From an uncultured Verrucomicrobiota bacterium (lineage in GTDB: Bacteria; Verrucomicrobiota; Verrucomicrobiia; Verrucomicrobiales; Verrucomicrobiaceae), in NCBI GenBank assembly GCA_903838675.1, contig CAILZI010000240.1, forward strand, positions 1 through 45,599: a stretch of 45,599 nt of DNA. The letters are read 5' to 3'. The notes beneath the pieces were generated by a model that was not told where the DNA came from, made no database searches, and saw nothing but the letters and a program-made list of their open reading frames with translations. Below are positions 24,862-33,776 of the stretch, piece after piece; within the stretch, counting starts at the first letter, position 1; each line of letters starts with the position of its first letter. Made by a program: the position numbers and the translations under genes.

Positions 24862-26619
24862 TCAGCGGGTGATCATCCAATCATTCAGCACCAGCACGTC
24901 CATCTTCGTGCGCAGGAAGCAATCCAACGCTTGCTGTGGCGTGCAGACGACGGGTTCATTTTCGTTGAAGCTGGTGTTCAGCACCATGGGCACGCCGGTG
25001 ATCTGGCGGTAGCTTTCAATGAGGCGATGGTAGCGGGGATTCGTATCCTGATGGACGGTTTGCAAACGACCGGAACCATCCACGTGCGTGGTGGCGGGGA
25101 TCTGCGCACGCTTGTCTTCACGCACCTGAAAGACTTCCATCATAAAAGGAACGTCGTCGTCCTGCTCAAACCATTCGCTGACGTGCTCACGCAAAATGCT
25201 GGGGGCAAAGGGGCGGAAAGACTCACGCCGCTTAATCTTGAGATTGAGGATGTCCTTCATGTCTGCACGACGTGGATCACCGAGGATGGAGCGGTTACCC
25301 AGCGCACGCGGGCCCCATTCCATGCGGCCCTGAAACCAGCCGATGACTTTGCCCTCAGTGACGGCGGTGGCAGTGAGGCGGCAAAGTTCTGCTTCATCAT
25401 CGAGGCGGCGCACAGTGCAGCTTTCGGCCACGATGTCAGCGTTGCGCGCATCAAGCAGGGTTTTGATCTCGGCATCGCTGGTTTGCGGCCCCACATAGGC
25501 GTGGTTCATGACGAAACGAGTGGAGTGGACGGGAGCACCCGCAGTCCCTTGCAACGCGACAACAAACGCAGAGCCGATGGCACCTCCCGCATCGCCGGCA
25601 GAGGCTGGAAGGTACATGCGCTTGAACGGTGAGTTAAGGTACACCTTGCCGTTGGCTACGGAGTTCATGGCGCAGCCGCCAGAGAGGGCGAGATTGTCAC
25701 AACGATAGCGAGCATGCAGTGATTGCAGCATTGCGAAGAACGCCTCTTCATACATGGCCTGCGCGCTGCGGGCGAGGTCACGGTGCCTTTGCTCCAGTGC
25801 GGCGCCCTTTTCACGCTGCGGGCCAAGGAGCGCCTCCATCGGCTCCTGCTTGTAGAGCGTGCCGACTTCGGGACAGCAGTTGTCCCAGGTGTAGTGCACG
25901 TCGTCGGTGTGATGACGGAAGTATTTCAGATTCAGTTTGAAGGTGCCGTCGTTCTGCAACTGCACGAGTTCGCGCATCTCTTTCAGATACTTTGGCTCGC
26001 CATAGGGAGCGAGTCCCATTACCTTGTACTCATCGCCAAAGAAGGGGAAGCCGATGAACTGGGTGATGACTGAGTAAAATATGCCCAAAGAATGCGGAAA
26101 ATAGACGCGCCCGTCGATCTGGATGTCATTCCCCTTCCCCATGCCCCAGGCGGAGCTGGCAAAGTCGCCAAAGCCATCCACCGAGAGGCACACGGCTTCA
26201 TCGAAATCTGAGACAAGGAAACTTGAAGCGAGGTGCGCGAGGTGGTGCTCCACGTGGTGAACTTTGGCGCGGAGCTTGCCACCCGGAAACGCGGCCAGCA
26301 CAGCCTCTTCCAAACTGCCTGCGCGCCGGATGTTGCCGAGCCTTTTGAGGATCAGCCCGAGGCTCGGTCGCTTGCGCAGGACGTAGAGCGCGCGACGCAG
26401 GTTGTTGACCTTGGGATTGCGGTTGATGGCGATGTGATCGACGTCTCCCAGCTTAAGCCCGGCGTCTGCGAGGCACCACTTCATGGCCTCCGTAGGCAGG
26501 CCGGACCAGTGTTTGATACGCCTAAACCGCTCCTCCTCAGCAGCTGCAATGAGCCTGCCATCTTTGACAAGTGCGGCAGCGGAATCGCCGTGATAGGCAT
26601 TGAGGCCGAGTACAATCAT
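24862..26619 (-). CDS. NodU/CmcH-family carbamoyltransferase
   Basis: O-carbamoyltransferase of the NodU/TobZ type, about 585 residues. N-terminal Kae1-like domain: IVLGLNAYHGDSAAALVKDG and AAAEEERFRRIKHWSGLPTE, HVEHHLAHLASSFLVSDFDE (metal-binding His pair) and CLSVDGFGDFASSAWG, then LALSGGCAMNSVANGK. The C-terminal YrdC-like part has VIGWFQGRMEWGPRALGNRS, followed by FRPFAPSILREH and VLNTSFNENEPVVCTPQQAL. It should transfer carbamoyl from carbamoyl phosphate and ATP to a sugar hydroxyl. The start is ATG at 26619. It heads the cluster and faces the divergent FGE-domain gene. Confidence 0.92.
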   Translation of the reverse strand: MIVLGLNAYHGDSAAALVKDGRLIAAAEEERFRRIKHWSGLPTEAMKWCLADAGLKLGDVDHIAINRNPKVNNLRRALYVLRKRPSLGLILKRLGNIRRAGSLEEAVLAAFPGGKLRAKVHHVEHHLAHLASSFLVSDFDEAVCLSVDGFGDFASSAWGMGKGNDIQIDGRVYFPHSLGIFYSVITQFIGFPFFGDEYKVMGLAPYGEPKYLKEMRELVQLQNDGTFKLNLKYFRHHTDDVHYTWDNCCPEVGTLYKQEPMEALLGPQREKGAALEQRHRDLARSAQAMYEEAFFAMLQSLHARYRCDNLALSGGCAMNSVANGKVYLNSPFKRMYLPASAGDAGGAIGSAFVVALQGTAGAPVHSTRFVMNHAYVGPQTSDAEIKTLLDARNADIVAESCTVRRLDDEAELCRLTATAVTEGKVIGWFQGRMEWGPRALGNRSILGDPRRADMKDILNLKIKRRESFRPFAPSILREHVSEWFEQDDDVPFMMEVFQVREDKRAQIPATTHVDGSGRLQTVHQDTNPRYHRLIESYRQITGVPMVLNTSFNENEPVVCTPQQALDCFLRTKMDVLVLNDWMITR

Positions 26620-26760
26620 GCTGGGCAAAAAGGTGCAGACAAGCTACCGCCAGTGGTCGCTGATTCGGCGGCCAGATGGTTTGCCGGGGTTGGAACGGCA
26701 TTTTTCAAAAAGGGTTGTGACTGTACCATGCTGATACCCAGCGCAAAGAATAAAGTTCTT

Positions 26761-26815
26761 CCGCATGTTAACAGTTTGACACCAAGCTGTGCTGGCAGCG
26801 TACGTTTTTCTCCGA
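26761..26815 (+). promoter_or_regulatory. candidate promoter in the divergent spacer
   Basis: The 267-base spacer between the carbamoyltransferase start (26619, minus) and the FGE-domain gene (26887, plus) must hold promoters for both directions. On the plus strand TTGACA (26776-26781) is a perfect -35 box, but the -10 region 17-18 bases later (CGTACG/GTACGT) is poor. No convincing box was found for the minus direction. Confidence 0.25.
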
Positions 26816-26886
26816 CAAAATGAGTTTCGTCGTGTTGCCCTGAATTTTTTGGATGAACCCGGCCTTTTTTGCATTTACCGAATTCC

Positions 26887-28572
26887 ATGCGCCGCCCCTT
26901 CCCCCTTCTGCCTGCCCTTGCCCTCGGTCTGGCGGTGTGTTTTGCCGCCCAGGGACAAAACAGCCCCCCACCTGAAGGTGCCAGACCAGGGGCGCTTCGG
27001 ACCAGCAGTTTAGGCACGCGTTTTGCAAGCGTTCCGGGCACCACAGTGCAGTTTGCCGTCTGGGAGACACGGCTCTCGGAATGGAACGAATTTTTGCGCC
27101 AGAAAAAGTACCCTTGGTCCTACCAGACGCACTTCGAGCAATCACCGGAGCATCCGGTGGTTGGGGTCAACTTGCAGGATGCAGTGGCTTTTTGCAATTG
27201 GCTCACTGAAACTGAGCGTGAACAACACCTGATCGACAGTTCCCAGAGCTACCGTCTGCCAACGCCAGAAGAATGGGACTCCGCCGTGGGCCTGGCCCGG
27301 GGTCGCAAAAAGGTCAGTCTCTCCGCTGAAGACCGTCTGCTGGACGATCACATTTATCCCTGGGGGCAGGACTGGCCGCCGCCTGCTAAGACTGCCAATT
27401 TTGCCGACGGCGAAATCACAGGCTACGCCAACGACGGCTACGCATTCACCGCTCCGGTGGGCAGTTTCACTCCCAGCCAGGAGGGACTGTTTGATCTTGC
27501 AGGCAACGTTTGGGAGTGGACCCAGCCCGTGGAAATCCGGGCACAGCCAACGGGAATTTTGCGCGGTGGCTCCTGGGCCTATTTCCGTGCAGAGTGCCTC
27601 ACCTCTGGCTATCAGTACGTCGTTCCGGCGGATCTACGCGCGCCTACGATAGGTTTCCGCTGCGTGTTTGATGACAAGCGCCGCACCGCCAGCCTGCTGG
27701 CCGCCTCAGATGCGGATAAAAAGCAGGCGCTGGAAGAGCGCATGAAAGCGATGACTGAAAATCGCAAGGTGGACGCCACAGCAGTGGAGGCACTTCGCAA
27801 GAAGATGCAGGGCAAGGGCGATGATGACGGCCTGCCTGACCCTGCAAGTCTGAAACCCGTGATGACGGATGGCAGCTCGTTCATCAATGCTCTGGGCATG
27901 CGCTTTGTCCCCTTGCAGGAGAACAGCGGCCCCTTCATCTGCGTCACGGAGACCAGCGTGCGTGATTTCGAAATTTGGCTGCGTGACACCGGACGCACCT
28001 GGAGCCAGAAGCCCTCCTTCCTGCTGGGGGGAAATCACCCCGCCGCCGGCGTATCTTGGGAGGACGCCATGGCTTTCTGTGCCTGGCTGACCGAGCGTGA
28101 CCGCACCAGCAAGCTCATCCCGGCCACCGCCTCATACCGTCTGCCGAGCGATACCGAGTGGAGTCTGGCTGCAGGGTTGAAAAATGAAACCGGTGCGGAT
28201 CCTGCCGCACGGAACCTCGCCAACAAGACACACTATCCATGGACGCCCAAGGCGGATGACTGGAAGCCCCCGGCCCTCGCTGCCAATCTAGATGCCACCA
28301 AAATCCCCGGCACCACAGACAATTACTCTTACACCGCGCCTGTGGACAGTGCGCGCGGAAACGCCCTGGGACTTTATGAAATGGGCGGAAATGTTTCTGA
28401 GTGGTGCACAGACGCGTGGCCAGGTGCGCCGGAGGAGCGCGTCATTCGCGGCGGCAGCTGGCTGAGCTTTGACAAAGAGGCCCTGCTGACCTCCGCCCGA
28501 TCACATGCCCTCAAAACGGTCACCCGCGCAGATCTTGGATTCCGCTGTGTCCTGGATTTGAGTAAACCTTGA
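26887..28572 (+). CDS. secreted protein with two FGE-sulfatase (SUMF1) domains
   Basis: From ATG at 26887 the product has about 561 residues. It begins with a signal peptide (MRRPFPLLPALALGLAVCFA, probable cleavage near AQG). Two formylglycine-generating-enzyme-like domains follow, about residues 35-255 and 300-555. Each shows the pattern V-G-V-(N/S)-x2-D-A-(V/M)-A-F-C, then YRLP(T/S)-x2-E-W, a GNVWEW or GNVSEWC motif, RGGSW and GFRCV at its end. A charged linker (ADKKQALEERMKAMTENRKV) joins them. The two-cysteine active site of true FGE is not seen around RGGSW, so a structural or binding role is more likely. This fold is common in Verrucomicrobiota and Planctomycetes. Confidence 0.88.
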   Translation: MRRPFPLLPALALGLAVCFAAQGQNSPPPEGARPGALRTSSLGTRFASVPGTTVQFAVWETRLSEWNEFLRQKKYPWSYQTHFEQSPEHPVVGVNLQDAVAFCNWLTETEREQHLIDSSQSYRLPTPEEWDSAVGLARGRKKVSLSAEDRLLDDHIYPWGQDWPPPAKTANFADGEITGYANDGYAFTAPVGSFTPSQEGLFDLAGNVWEWTQPVEIRAQPTGILRGGSWAYFRAECLTSGYQYVVPADLRAPTIGFRCVFDDKRRTASLLAASDADKKQALEERMKAMTENRKVDATAVEALRKKMQGKGDDDGLPDPASLKPVMTDGSSFINALGMRFVPLQENSGPFICVTETSVRDFEIWLRDTGRTWSQKPSFLLGGNHPAAGVSWEDAMAFCAWLTERDRTSKLIPATASYRLPSDTEWSLAAGLKNETGADPAARNLANKTHYPWTPKADDWKPPALAANLDATKIPGTTDNYSYTAPVDSARGNALGLYEMGGNVSEWCTDAWPGAPEERVIRGGSWLSFDKEALLTSARSHALKTVTRADLGFRCVLDLSKP

Positions 28573-28583
28573 GCGCTCCGCAC

Positions 28584-28601
28584 GGTGGTGTACAGACCAC
28601 C
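28584..28601 (+). other. hairpin between convergent genes
   Basis: GGTGGT-GTACAG-ACCACC forms a 6-bp GC-rich stem 12 bases after the stop of the FGE-domain gene. It is followed by CTACAAAAG, not a T run, so it is a candidate transcript-end structure but not a classic intrinsic terminator. The rest of the 146-base spacer shows nothing recognisable. Confidence 0.3.
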
Positions 28602-28718
28602 TACAAAAGTGCTTATTTAGCAACGAAGGCTCAGTGAAGACGGTTCGTAGGCTTGAACATTGATGGAATTGCTTCGGCTCCCATTTCCATGAACGCTGCA
28701 ACGCTTTTGCCCGGCGCC

Positions 28719-29099
28719 TTAAATTATCTCAGCGATCACTTCGATCTCCACAAGAGCACCCAATGGAAGACCTGCCACGGCCACAGTCGAACGTGCGGGT
28801 TTGTGACCTGCAAATGCCGCCTCATACAACGGATTGACCTTGGAAAAGTCAGCCATGCTTTGCAGAAACACAGTCGCTTTGATGACGGAGCTCAGCGTCA
28901 ACCCCTGCGCCTCAAGCAACGCACGAATGTTTGCCAGCACCTGGGTTGTCTGGCCCTCCACATCTGTCGCAACGATTTTTCCAGCCGCAGGATCGATTGG
29001 AATTTGGCCTGAGCAAAACAGCAGGCCCCCCTGCCTCACGGCTTGCGAATAAGGACCGACAGCATTCGGCACATTGGGAGTGTTGTTGATGAGTTCCAT
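28719..29099 (-). CDS. ridA: RidA/YjgF-family deaminase
   Basis: RidA proteins hydrolyse reactive enamine/imine intermediates of amino-acid metabolism to keto acids. The sequence NVPNAVGPYSQAVRQGGLLF, CSGQIPIDPAAGKIVATDVE, QVLANIRALLEAQGLTLSSV and KPARSTVAVAGLPLGALVEI covers the full fold; the conserved Arg in A-R-S-T-V and the Glu in V-E-I-E are present. ATG at 29099 gives the usual length of 126 residues, whereas the frame extends upstream to 29120 by seven residues. It stands alone between the FGE-domain gene (convergent) and the efflux operon. Confidence 0.93.
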   Translation of the reverse strand: MELINNTPNVPNAVGPYSQAVRQGGLLFCSGQIPIDPAAGKIVATDVEGQTTQVLANIRALLEAQGLTLSSVIKATVFLQSMADFSKVNPLYEAAFAGHKPARSTVAVAGLPLGALVEIEVIAEII

Positions 29100-29256
29100 G
29101 CAGTTCTCATAACGATCCATACCCGTGATTCAAGCCTCGACATTTATTCGTCTTAAATTCCCCGGCCCTTATCCGTGAATTTCACGCCGATAATCACAAT
29201 GATTTATGCAGACCTGAAGGCTGCCAAATTTAGTTGCTGGCGGCCATCGCCCATGT

Positions 29257-30663
29257 TCACCACCCGCCCCCCAGTGCCTTGACCAGAGCCACGGTGGCGT
29301 TCAGACGGCGGGAGCGGATGTTGATGGCGCTGACTTCGGCATTCAGTGCGGCGGCTTGGGCGGTGGTGACATTGATGTAGCTCAGGGTCCCCGCCTCATA
29401 CTGGTTGCTCGTGATGCGCTCACTCTCCCGTGCAGCACGCACAGCCTCGTCCTGGGCTACCGATTCAGCGGCAAGGATGCGCAGGGTGGACAACGCATCT
29501 TCAGATTCCTGCATGGCCGTCAGCACGGCCTGACGATAGTCCGCGACAGCCTGCCTCCATGTGGCGTCTGCCTGCGCCTTGGCGGCAATACGCTGGCCGC
29601 TGTCAAGAAGGGCAAAGGCGGCGTCAGGACCGAAGGACCAGAAATTGTTCCCCTGCGCAAACAGGTTGGTCAGCGCGCGCCAGCCGGTGGCGGCCTGCAG
29701 TGAGATTACGGGGAAAAAGGCGGCGATGGCGGCGCCGATGCTCTCATTGGCAGCCGCCACACGCCGCTCACACGCGGCGATGTCAGGACGGCGCTGCAGC
29801 AGCGTGGAGGGTGCATTGGCTGGCAGCGCAGGAATGTGTGAGGCGAGGGTGGCAGGCTTCAATCCGAAATCGGCCGGAGCCCGACCAGTCAGCACCGCGA
29901 TGGCATGCTCCATTGTAGCCCGTGTTACGCCGGTTTCAATCAAGGCGGCACGTGAAGTCGCGAGCTGAGTGGCTGCGAGGGCGACATCCGCCTCGGAGGC
30001 CACGCCCTGCGCTTTGCGGTTTTGCGTGAGCTGCAGCGATTTGGCGTAACTCTCAACCTGGCGCTCCAGCAACTGCCTTTGGGCATCCGCCGCACGCAGC
30101 GAAAAGTAGCTCTGCGCGGCCTGTGCCTGCAGGGTCAGGCGGGTGGACTCCACATCCGCCTGCACCGCCTCGACGTTCGCCTTGACGGCCTTGGCATTAT
30201 GCCGAAGGCGTCCCCAGAGATCGATCTCCCAGTTGGCGGTGGCACCCACGGATTGAATCTTCTTCACGCCTGACCCGGCCTTGGAAGCGTTGAGGGAGTT
30301 CGCGCTGCCGCCACCACCGAGTGCCCCGCTCATGTTGACGGTGTAGTCGCTGGTGAGAGAGGCGGTCGGGAGAAAGGCCAGCTTGGCTGCGGTAAGGAGC
30401 GCTGAAGTCTGCTGCGCCTTGGCGACGGATGACTGCAGCGACTGGTTTGAGACCTCCAAGCTTTGCATGATGGCATCCAGATCGCTGTCATGAAAGATGC
30501 TCCACCATCGGCCACGTGGCAGATGATCCGCAGGCTGCGCTACTTTCCAGCCACCGCTTTCTTTGAATTTCGCGGGCAGTGTCATCACCGGAGCCTGCTT
30601 CTTCGGGGAGAAACTGCAGCCGGCTGCAACGAGCATGAGCATGCTGAAAAAAGGACGGTTCAT
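29257..30663 (-). CDS. outer-membrane efflux lipoprotein (NodT/OprM type)
   Basis: Outer-membrane factor for the RND pumps, 468 residues. The lipobox VAAGC (Cys at about residue 16) predicts a lipid-anchored protein. Two repeated outer-membrane-efflux units follow: the first with DHLPRGRWWSIFHDSDLDAI and ANWEIDLWGRLRHNAKAVKA, the second with RRPDIAACERRVAAANESIG, QAVADYRQAVLTAMQESEDA and NQYEAGTLSYINVTTAQAAA. These are NodT-family landmarks of a trimeric TolC-like tunnel. The ATG overlaps the stop of the upstream RND gene (ATGA). Last gene of the four-gene efflux operon. Confidence 0.93.
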   Translation of the reverse strand: MNRPFFSMLMLVAAGCSFSPKKQAPVMTLPAKFKESGGWKVAQPADHLPRGRWWSIFHDSDLDAIMQSLEVSNQSLQSSVAKAQQTSALLTAAKLAFLPTASLTSDYTVNMSGALGGGGSANSLNASKAGSGVKKIQSVGATANWEIDLWGRLRHNAKAVKANVEAVQADVESTRLTLQAQAAQSYFSLRAADAQRQLLERQVESYAKSLQLTQNRKAQGVASEADVALAATQLATSRAALIETGVTRATMEHAIAVLTGRAPADFGLKPATLASHIPALPANAPSTLLQRRPDIAACERRVAAANESIGAAIAAFFPVISLQAATGWRALTNLFAQGNNFWSFGPDAAFALLDSGQRIAAKAQADATWRQAVADYRQAVLTAMQESEDALSTLRILAAESVAQDEAVRAARESERITSNQYEAGTLSYINVTTAQAAALNAEVSAINIRSRRLNATVALVKALGGGW

Positions 30664-33600
30664 AAAGTGACTGGAGCGGGAACGGCGGTCAGGTGAGGAG
30701 AGGGAGGATGCTTCTTCAAAAAACGCAACCTCAGACCGTCGAGAAAAAGATACACCACAGGGGTGGTGTAGAGCGTGAGCACCTGGCTAACGAGAAGGCC
30801 ACCAACAACCGCAACCCCCAGTGGTCGCCGCAACTCAGAACCAACGCCGGAGCCAAGAGCCAGCGGCAATGCGCCCAGCAGGGCGGCAAAGGTAGTCATT
30901 AAAATGGGTCGTAGGCGAAGCTGACAGGCTTCAAAAATGGCCTGAAACGAATCGAGCCCCCGTTCACGCTCGGACTGCAGGGCAAAGTCGATCATCATGA
31001 TGGCATTCTTTTTCACGATCCCGATGAGAAGAAAGATGCCAATCATGGCCATCACCGTGAAGTCCATGCCGCATACGTAGAGAGCAAGCAGCGCTCCCGC
31101 ACCTGCGGAGGGCAGCGTCGAAAGGATCGTCAGTGGATGCAGGAAGCTTTCATACAGAATGCCTAGCACGAGATAAATGACGAGCAATGCCGTGAGAATA
31201 AGGACAGGCTGGCTGTCGAGAGATGCCTGAAACGCACCTGCCGTGCCGGCAAAAATTCTCTGAACATCTTCGGGAATGTGCAGATTGTTCACCGCATTCG
31301 TGACGGCTTCGGTGGCCTGGGCGAACGATACGCCGGGCGGGATGTTGAACGAAAAAGTCATCGCCGCGAACTGTCCTTGATGACTGATGGACAAAGGCGC
31401 AGGCGCAGCCTCCCAGTGGGCCAGCTGGTTCAATGGCACCAGCTTGCCGGAAGTCGCACGTACCATCACCTGCTCAAACGCACCAGCATCGTCGTTTTGT
31501 GACGCTTCCAAAATCACCCGATATTGATTCAACGGAGCATAGATCGTGGAAACCATGCGCTGTCCAAAAGAACTGTTTAAGACACTGTCAATCGCCTGCA
31601 TCGTCACCCCGATACGGGCACAGGCGTCACGGTCGATGACAAGCCGGGTGACCGTTCCCTTGTCTTCAAAATCACTGTTCACATCCACGAGCTCCTTTAG
31701 ACCGAGCAATGCCAGCCTCACCTTCAGTTCCCATTTGCGCAATGTATCAACATCGCCGGCTTGCAGAGTGTATTGATACAAGGCGCGGCTGGAACGCCCG
31801 CCTATGCGCAAATCCTGCGACGGCATCAGAAGCAGCGTGGCCCCTGCAATTTTAGACAGCTTGCCGCGGAAACGCGCCAGCACGACATCAACTGAATCAC
31901 GCTGGCTCAATGGTTTGAGTGCGATGAAGACTCTTCCGCTGTTTTTAGGCCCTCCCATGCGCGAATCGGAACCGCAGCTTGCATTCACTTTTGCCACCGC
32001 GGGATCGGCCTGCGCGATCTGCGCGATTGCGATGATTTTATCACGCATGGCCTGGAACGAGATGTTTTGATCTGCGCTGATGTTGCCGATGAGCAAACCG
32101 TTGTCTTGCTGCGGGAAAAAACCCTTCGGTATTGTCACATACAACCATCCGGTCAGTCCCACGATGCCAATCAGCGCCGCCAGCGTAAGCCAGTGATGCC
32201 GCAGAGCGATATGAAGCGTATCTGCATAAAACGACTGAACCCAGTGGAACAGATTGTCTGAAAGACGCGCAAAAAAACCTGGTTTGTGATCTTTCTTTTC
32301 CGCACTCAGCAAACGCGCGCACATCATCGGCGTGGTGGTAAGAGAAACCACCAGTGACACGGCGATGGCCACGGACAGCACCACGGCAAACTCCCTGAAC
32401 AGCAACCCCATGAGGCCGCCCATCAGCAGAATGGGAATAAACACAGCGATCAGCGAAATGCTCATCGAAATGACAGTGAAGGTGACTTCGCGAGTCCCCT
32501 TGATCGCGGCCTCCATCACCGGCATGCCGTTCTCAACATGTCGGGTGATGTTTTCCAGCACCACGACCGCATCATCCACCACAAAGCCGGTGCTGATCGT
32601 AAGTGCCATCAGCGAAAGATTGTCCAGGCTGTAACCGCAGAGATACATGACACCAAAGGTACCAATCAGTGAAACCGGCACAGCCACCCCTGGGATCAAT
32701 GTTGCCCGCACCCTGCGAAGGAAGGCAAACACCACCAGCACGACGAGCAGCGTGGCTATCATCAGCGAGTACTGCACATCATCGATCGAGGCACGGATCG
32801 TCACCGTGCGCTCCATGGTGATGCCCAGATCCATCGAGGCAGGAATCATCACCTGCAGCCTCGGCATCAGTGCCTTGATTTTGTCCACCACAGCGATGAT
32901 GTTCGCTCCAGTCTGCCGGAAGACGATTAGGGATACCGAAACCTTGCCGTTGGTGCTGCCATAATTGAAAGCATCCTGCACGGAATCAGTCACCTCGCCG
33001 AGATCTGCCAGCCGCACCGCCGCACCGTTGACATAACTCACGACAATTTTTTTATAGTCGGCGGCCTTGTCAATCTGATCACTCGCCAGCACCTGCCAGC
33101 GCCGGTGCACATCCTCCACCATGCCCTTCGGTCGGTTCACATTCGCACCGACAATGGCCGTGCGCACATCATCCATGGTGAGGTTCGCCCTTGTCAGAGC
33201 CGGCATGTTCATGCTCGCACGCACCGCAGGCAGCGAACTGCCGCCGATGCTGACATTACCCACACCGTCAATCTGCGAAATCTTCTGCGCGATGACGGTT
33301 GAGGCGACATCATACATCTGCCCGGAAGTGTCAACGTCCGAAGTCAGCGCCATGATCATGATCGGAGAGTCCGAGATGTTCATTTTGCGATAGGTCGGAT
33401 TCCCCGGCATGCCGGTGGGCAGCAGACTGCGTGCTGCATTGATGGCCGCCTCCACATCCCGCGCAGCGCTGTCAACATCCCGGGTGATGTCAAACTGCAG
33501 GCTGATGCTCGTGCTGCCTTGCGAGGATGACGAAGTCATCTCTGTGATCCCGGCGATGCGTCCCAGCGTGCGCTCAAGAGGCGTCGCCACCGTGGCCGCC

Positions 33601-33776
33601 ATGGTCTCAGGACTGGCACCTGGCAGTGAGGCCGAGACGGAAATTGAAGGCATGTCCACCTGCGGCAATGGCGAGACCGGCAGATTCATGTATGCCAAGC
33701 CACCCGACAACGCGATCGCCAGCGTGGCGAGCGTGGTCGCCACGGGACGGTGGATGAAGGTGTCGGTGATGCTCAT
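30660..33776 (-). CDS. RND efflux pump subunit, MdtC-like position
   Basis: Inner-membrane proton-driven RND transporter, 1038 residues, full length. The opening MSITDTFIHRPVATTLATLA is family-typical. Twelve membrane segments are arranged in two repeats with large periplasmic loops after TM1 and TM7. The proton-relay Asp pair lies in STGFVVDDAVVVLENITRHV (TM4) and the Lys in LIGIVKKNAIMMIDFA (TM10). Sequence features such as YKKIVVSYVNGAAVRLADLG and GTREVTFTVISMSISLIAVF are in line with MdtB/MdtC-type pumps, which assemble as a heterotrimer. Overlap ATGA with the other RND gene suggests balanced co-synthesis. Confidence 0.94.
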   Translation of the reverse strand: MSITDTFIHRPVATTLATLAIALSGGLAYMNLPVSPLPQVDMPSISVSASLPGASPETMAATVATPLERTLGRIAGITEMTSSSSQGSTSISLQFDITRDVDSAARDVEAAINAARSLLPTGMPGNPTYRKMNISDSPIMIMALTSDVDTSGQMYDVASTVIAQKISQIDGVGNVSIGGSSLPAVRASMNMPALTRANLTMDDVRTAIVGANVNRPKGMVEDVHRRWQVLASDQIDKAADYKKIVVSYVNGAAVRLADLGEVTDSVQDAFNYGSTNGKVSVSLIVFRQTGANIIAVVDKIKALMPRLQVMIPASMDLGITMERTVTIRASIDDVQYSLMIATLLVVLVVFAFLRRVRATLIPGVAVPVSLIGTFGVMYLCGYSLDNLSLMALTISTGFVVDDAVVVLENITRHVENGMPVMEAAIKGTREVTFTVISMSISLIAVFIPILLMGGLMGLLFREFAVVLSVAIAVSLVVSLTTTPMMCARLLSAEKKDHKPGFFARLSDNLFHWVQSFYADTLHIALRHHWLTLAALIGIVGLTGWLYVTIPKGFFPQQDNGLLIGNISADQNISFQAMRDKIIAIAQIAQADPAVAKVNASCGSDSRMGGPKNSGRVFIALKPLSQRDSVDVVLARFRGKLSKIAGATLLLMPSQDLRIGGRSSRALYQYTLQAGDVDTLRKWELKVRLALLGLKELVDVNSDFEDKGTVTRLVIDRDACARIGVTMQAIDSVLNSSFGQRMVSTIYAPLNQYRVILEASQNDDAGAFEQVMVRATSGKLVPLNQLAHWEAAPAPLSISHQGQFAAMTFSFNIPPGVSFAQATEAVTNAVNNLHIPEDVQRIFAGTAGAFQASLDSQPVLILTALLVIYLVLGILYESFLHPLTILSTLPSAGAGALLALYVCGMDFTVMAMIGIFLLIGIVKKNAIMMIDFALQSERERGLDSFQAIFEACQLRLRPILMTTFAALLGALPLALGSGVGSELRRPLGVAVVGGLLVSQVLTLYTTPVVYLFLDGLRLRFLKKHPPSPHLTAVPAPVTL

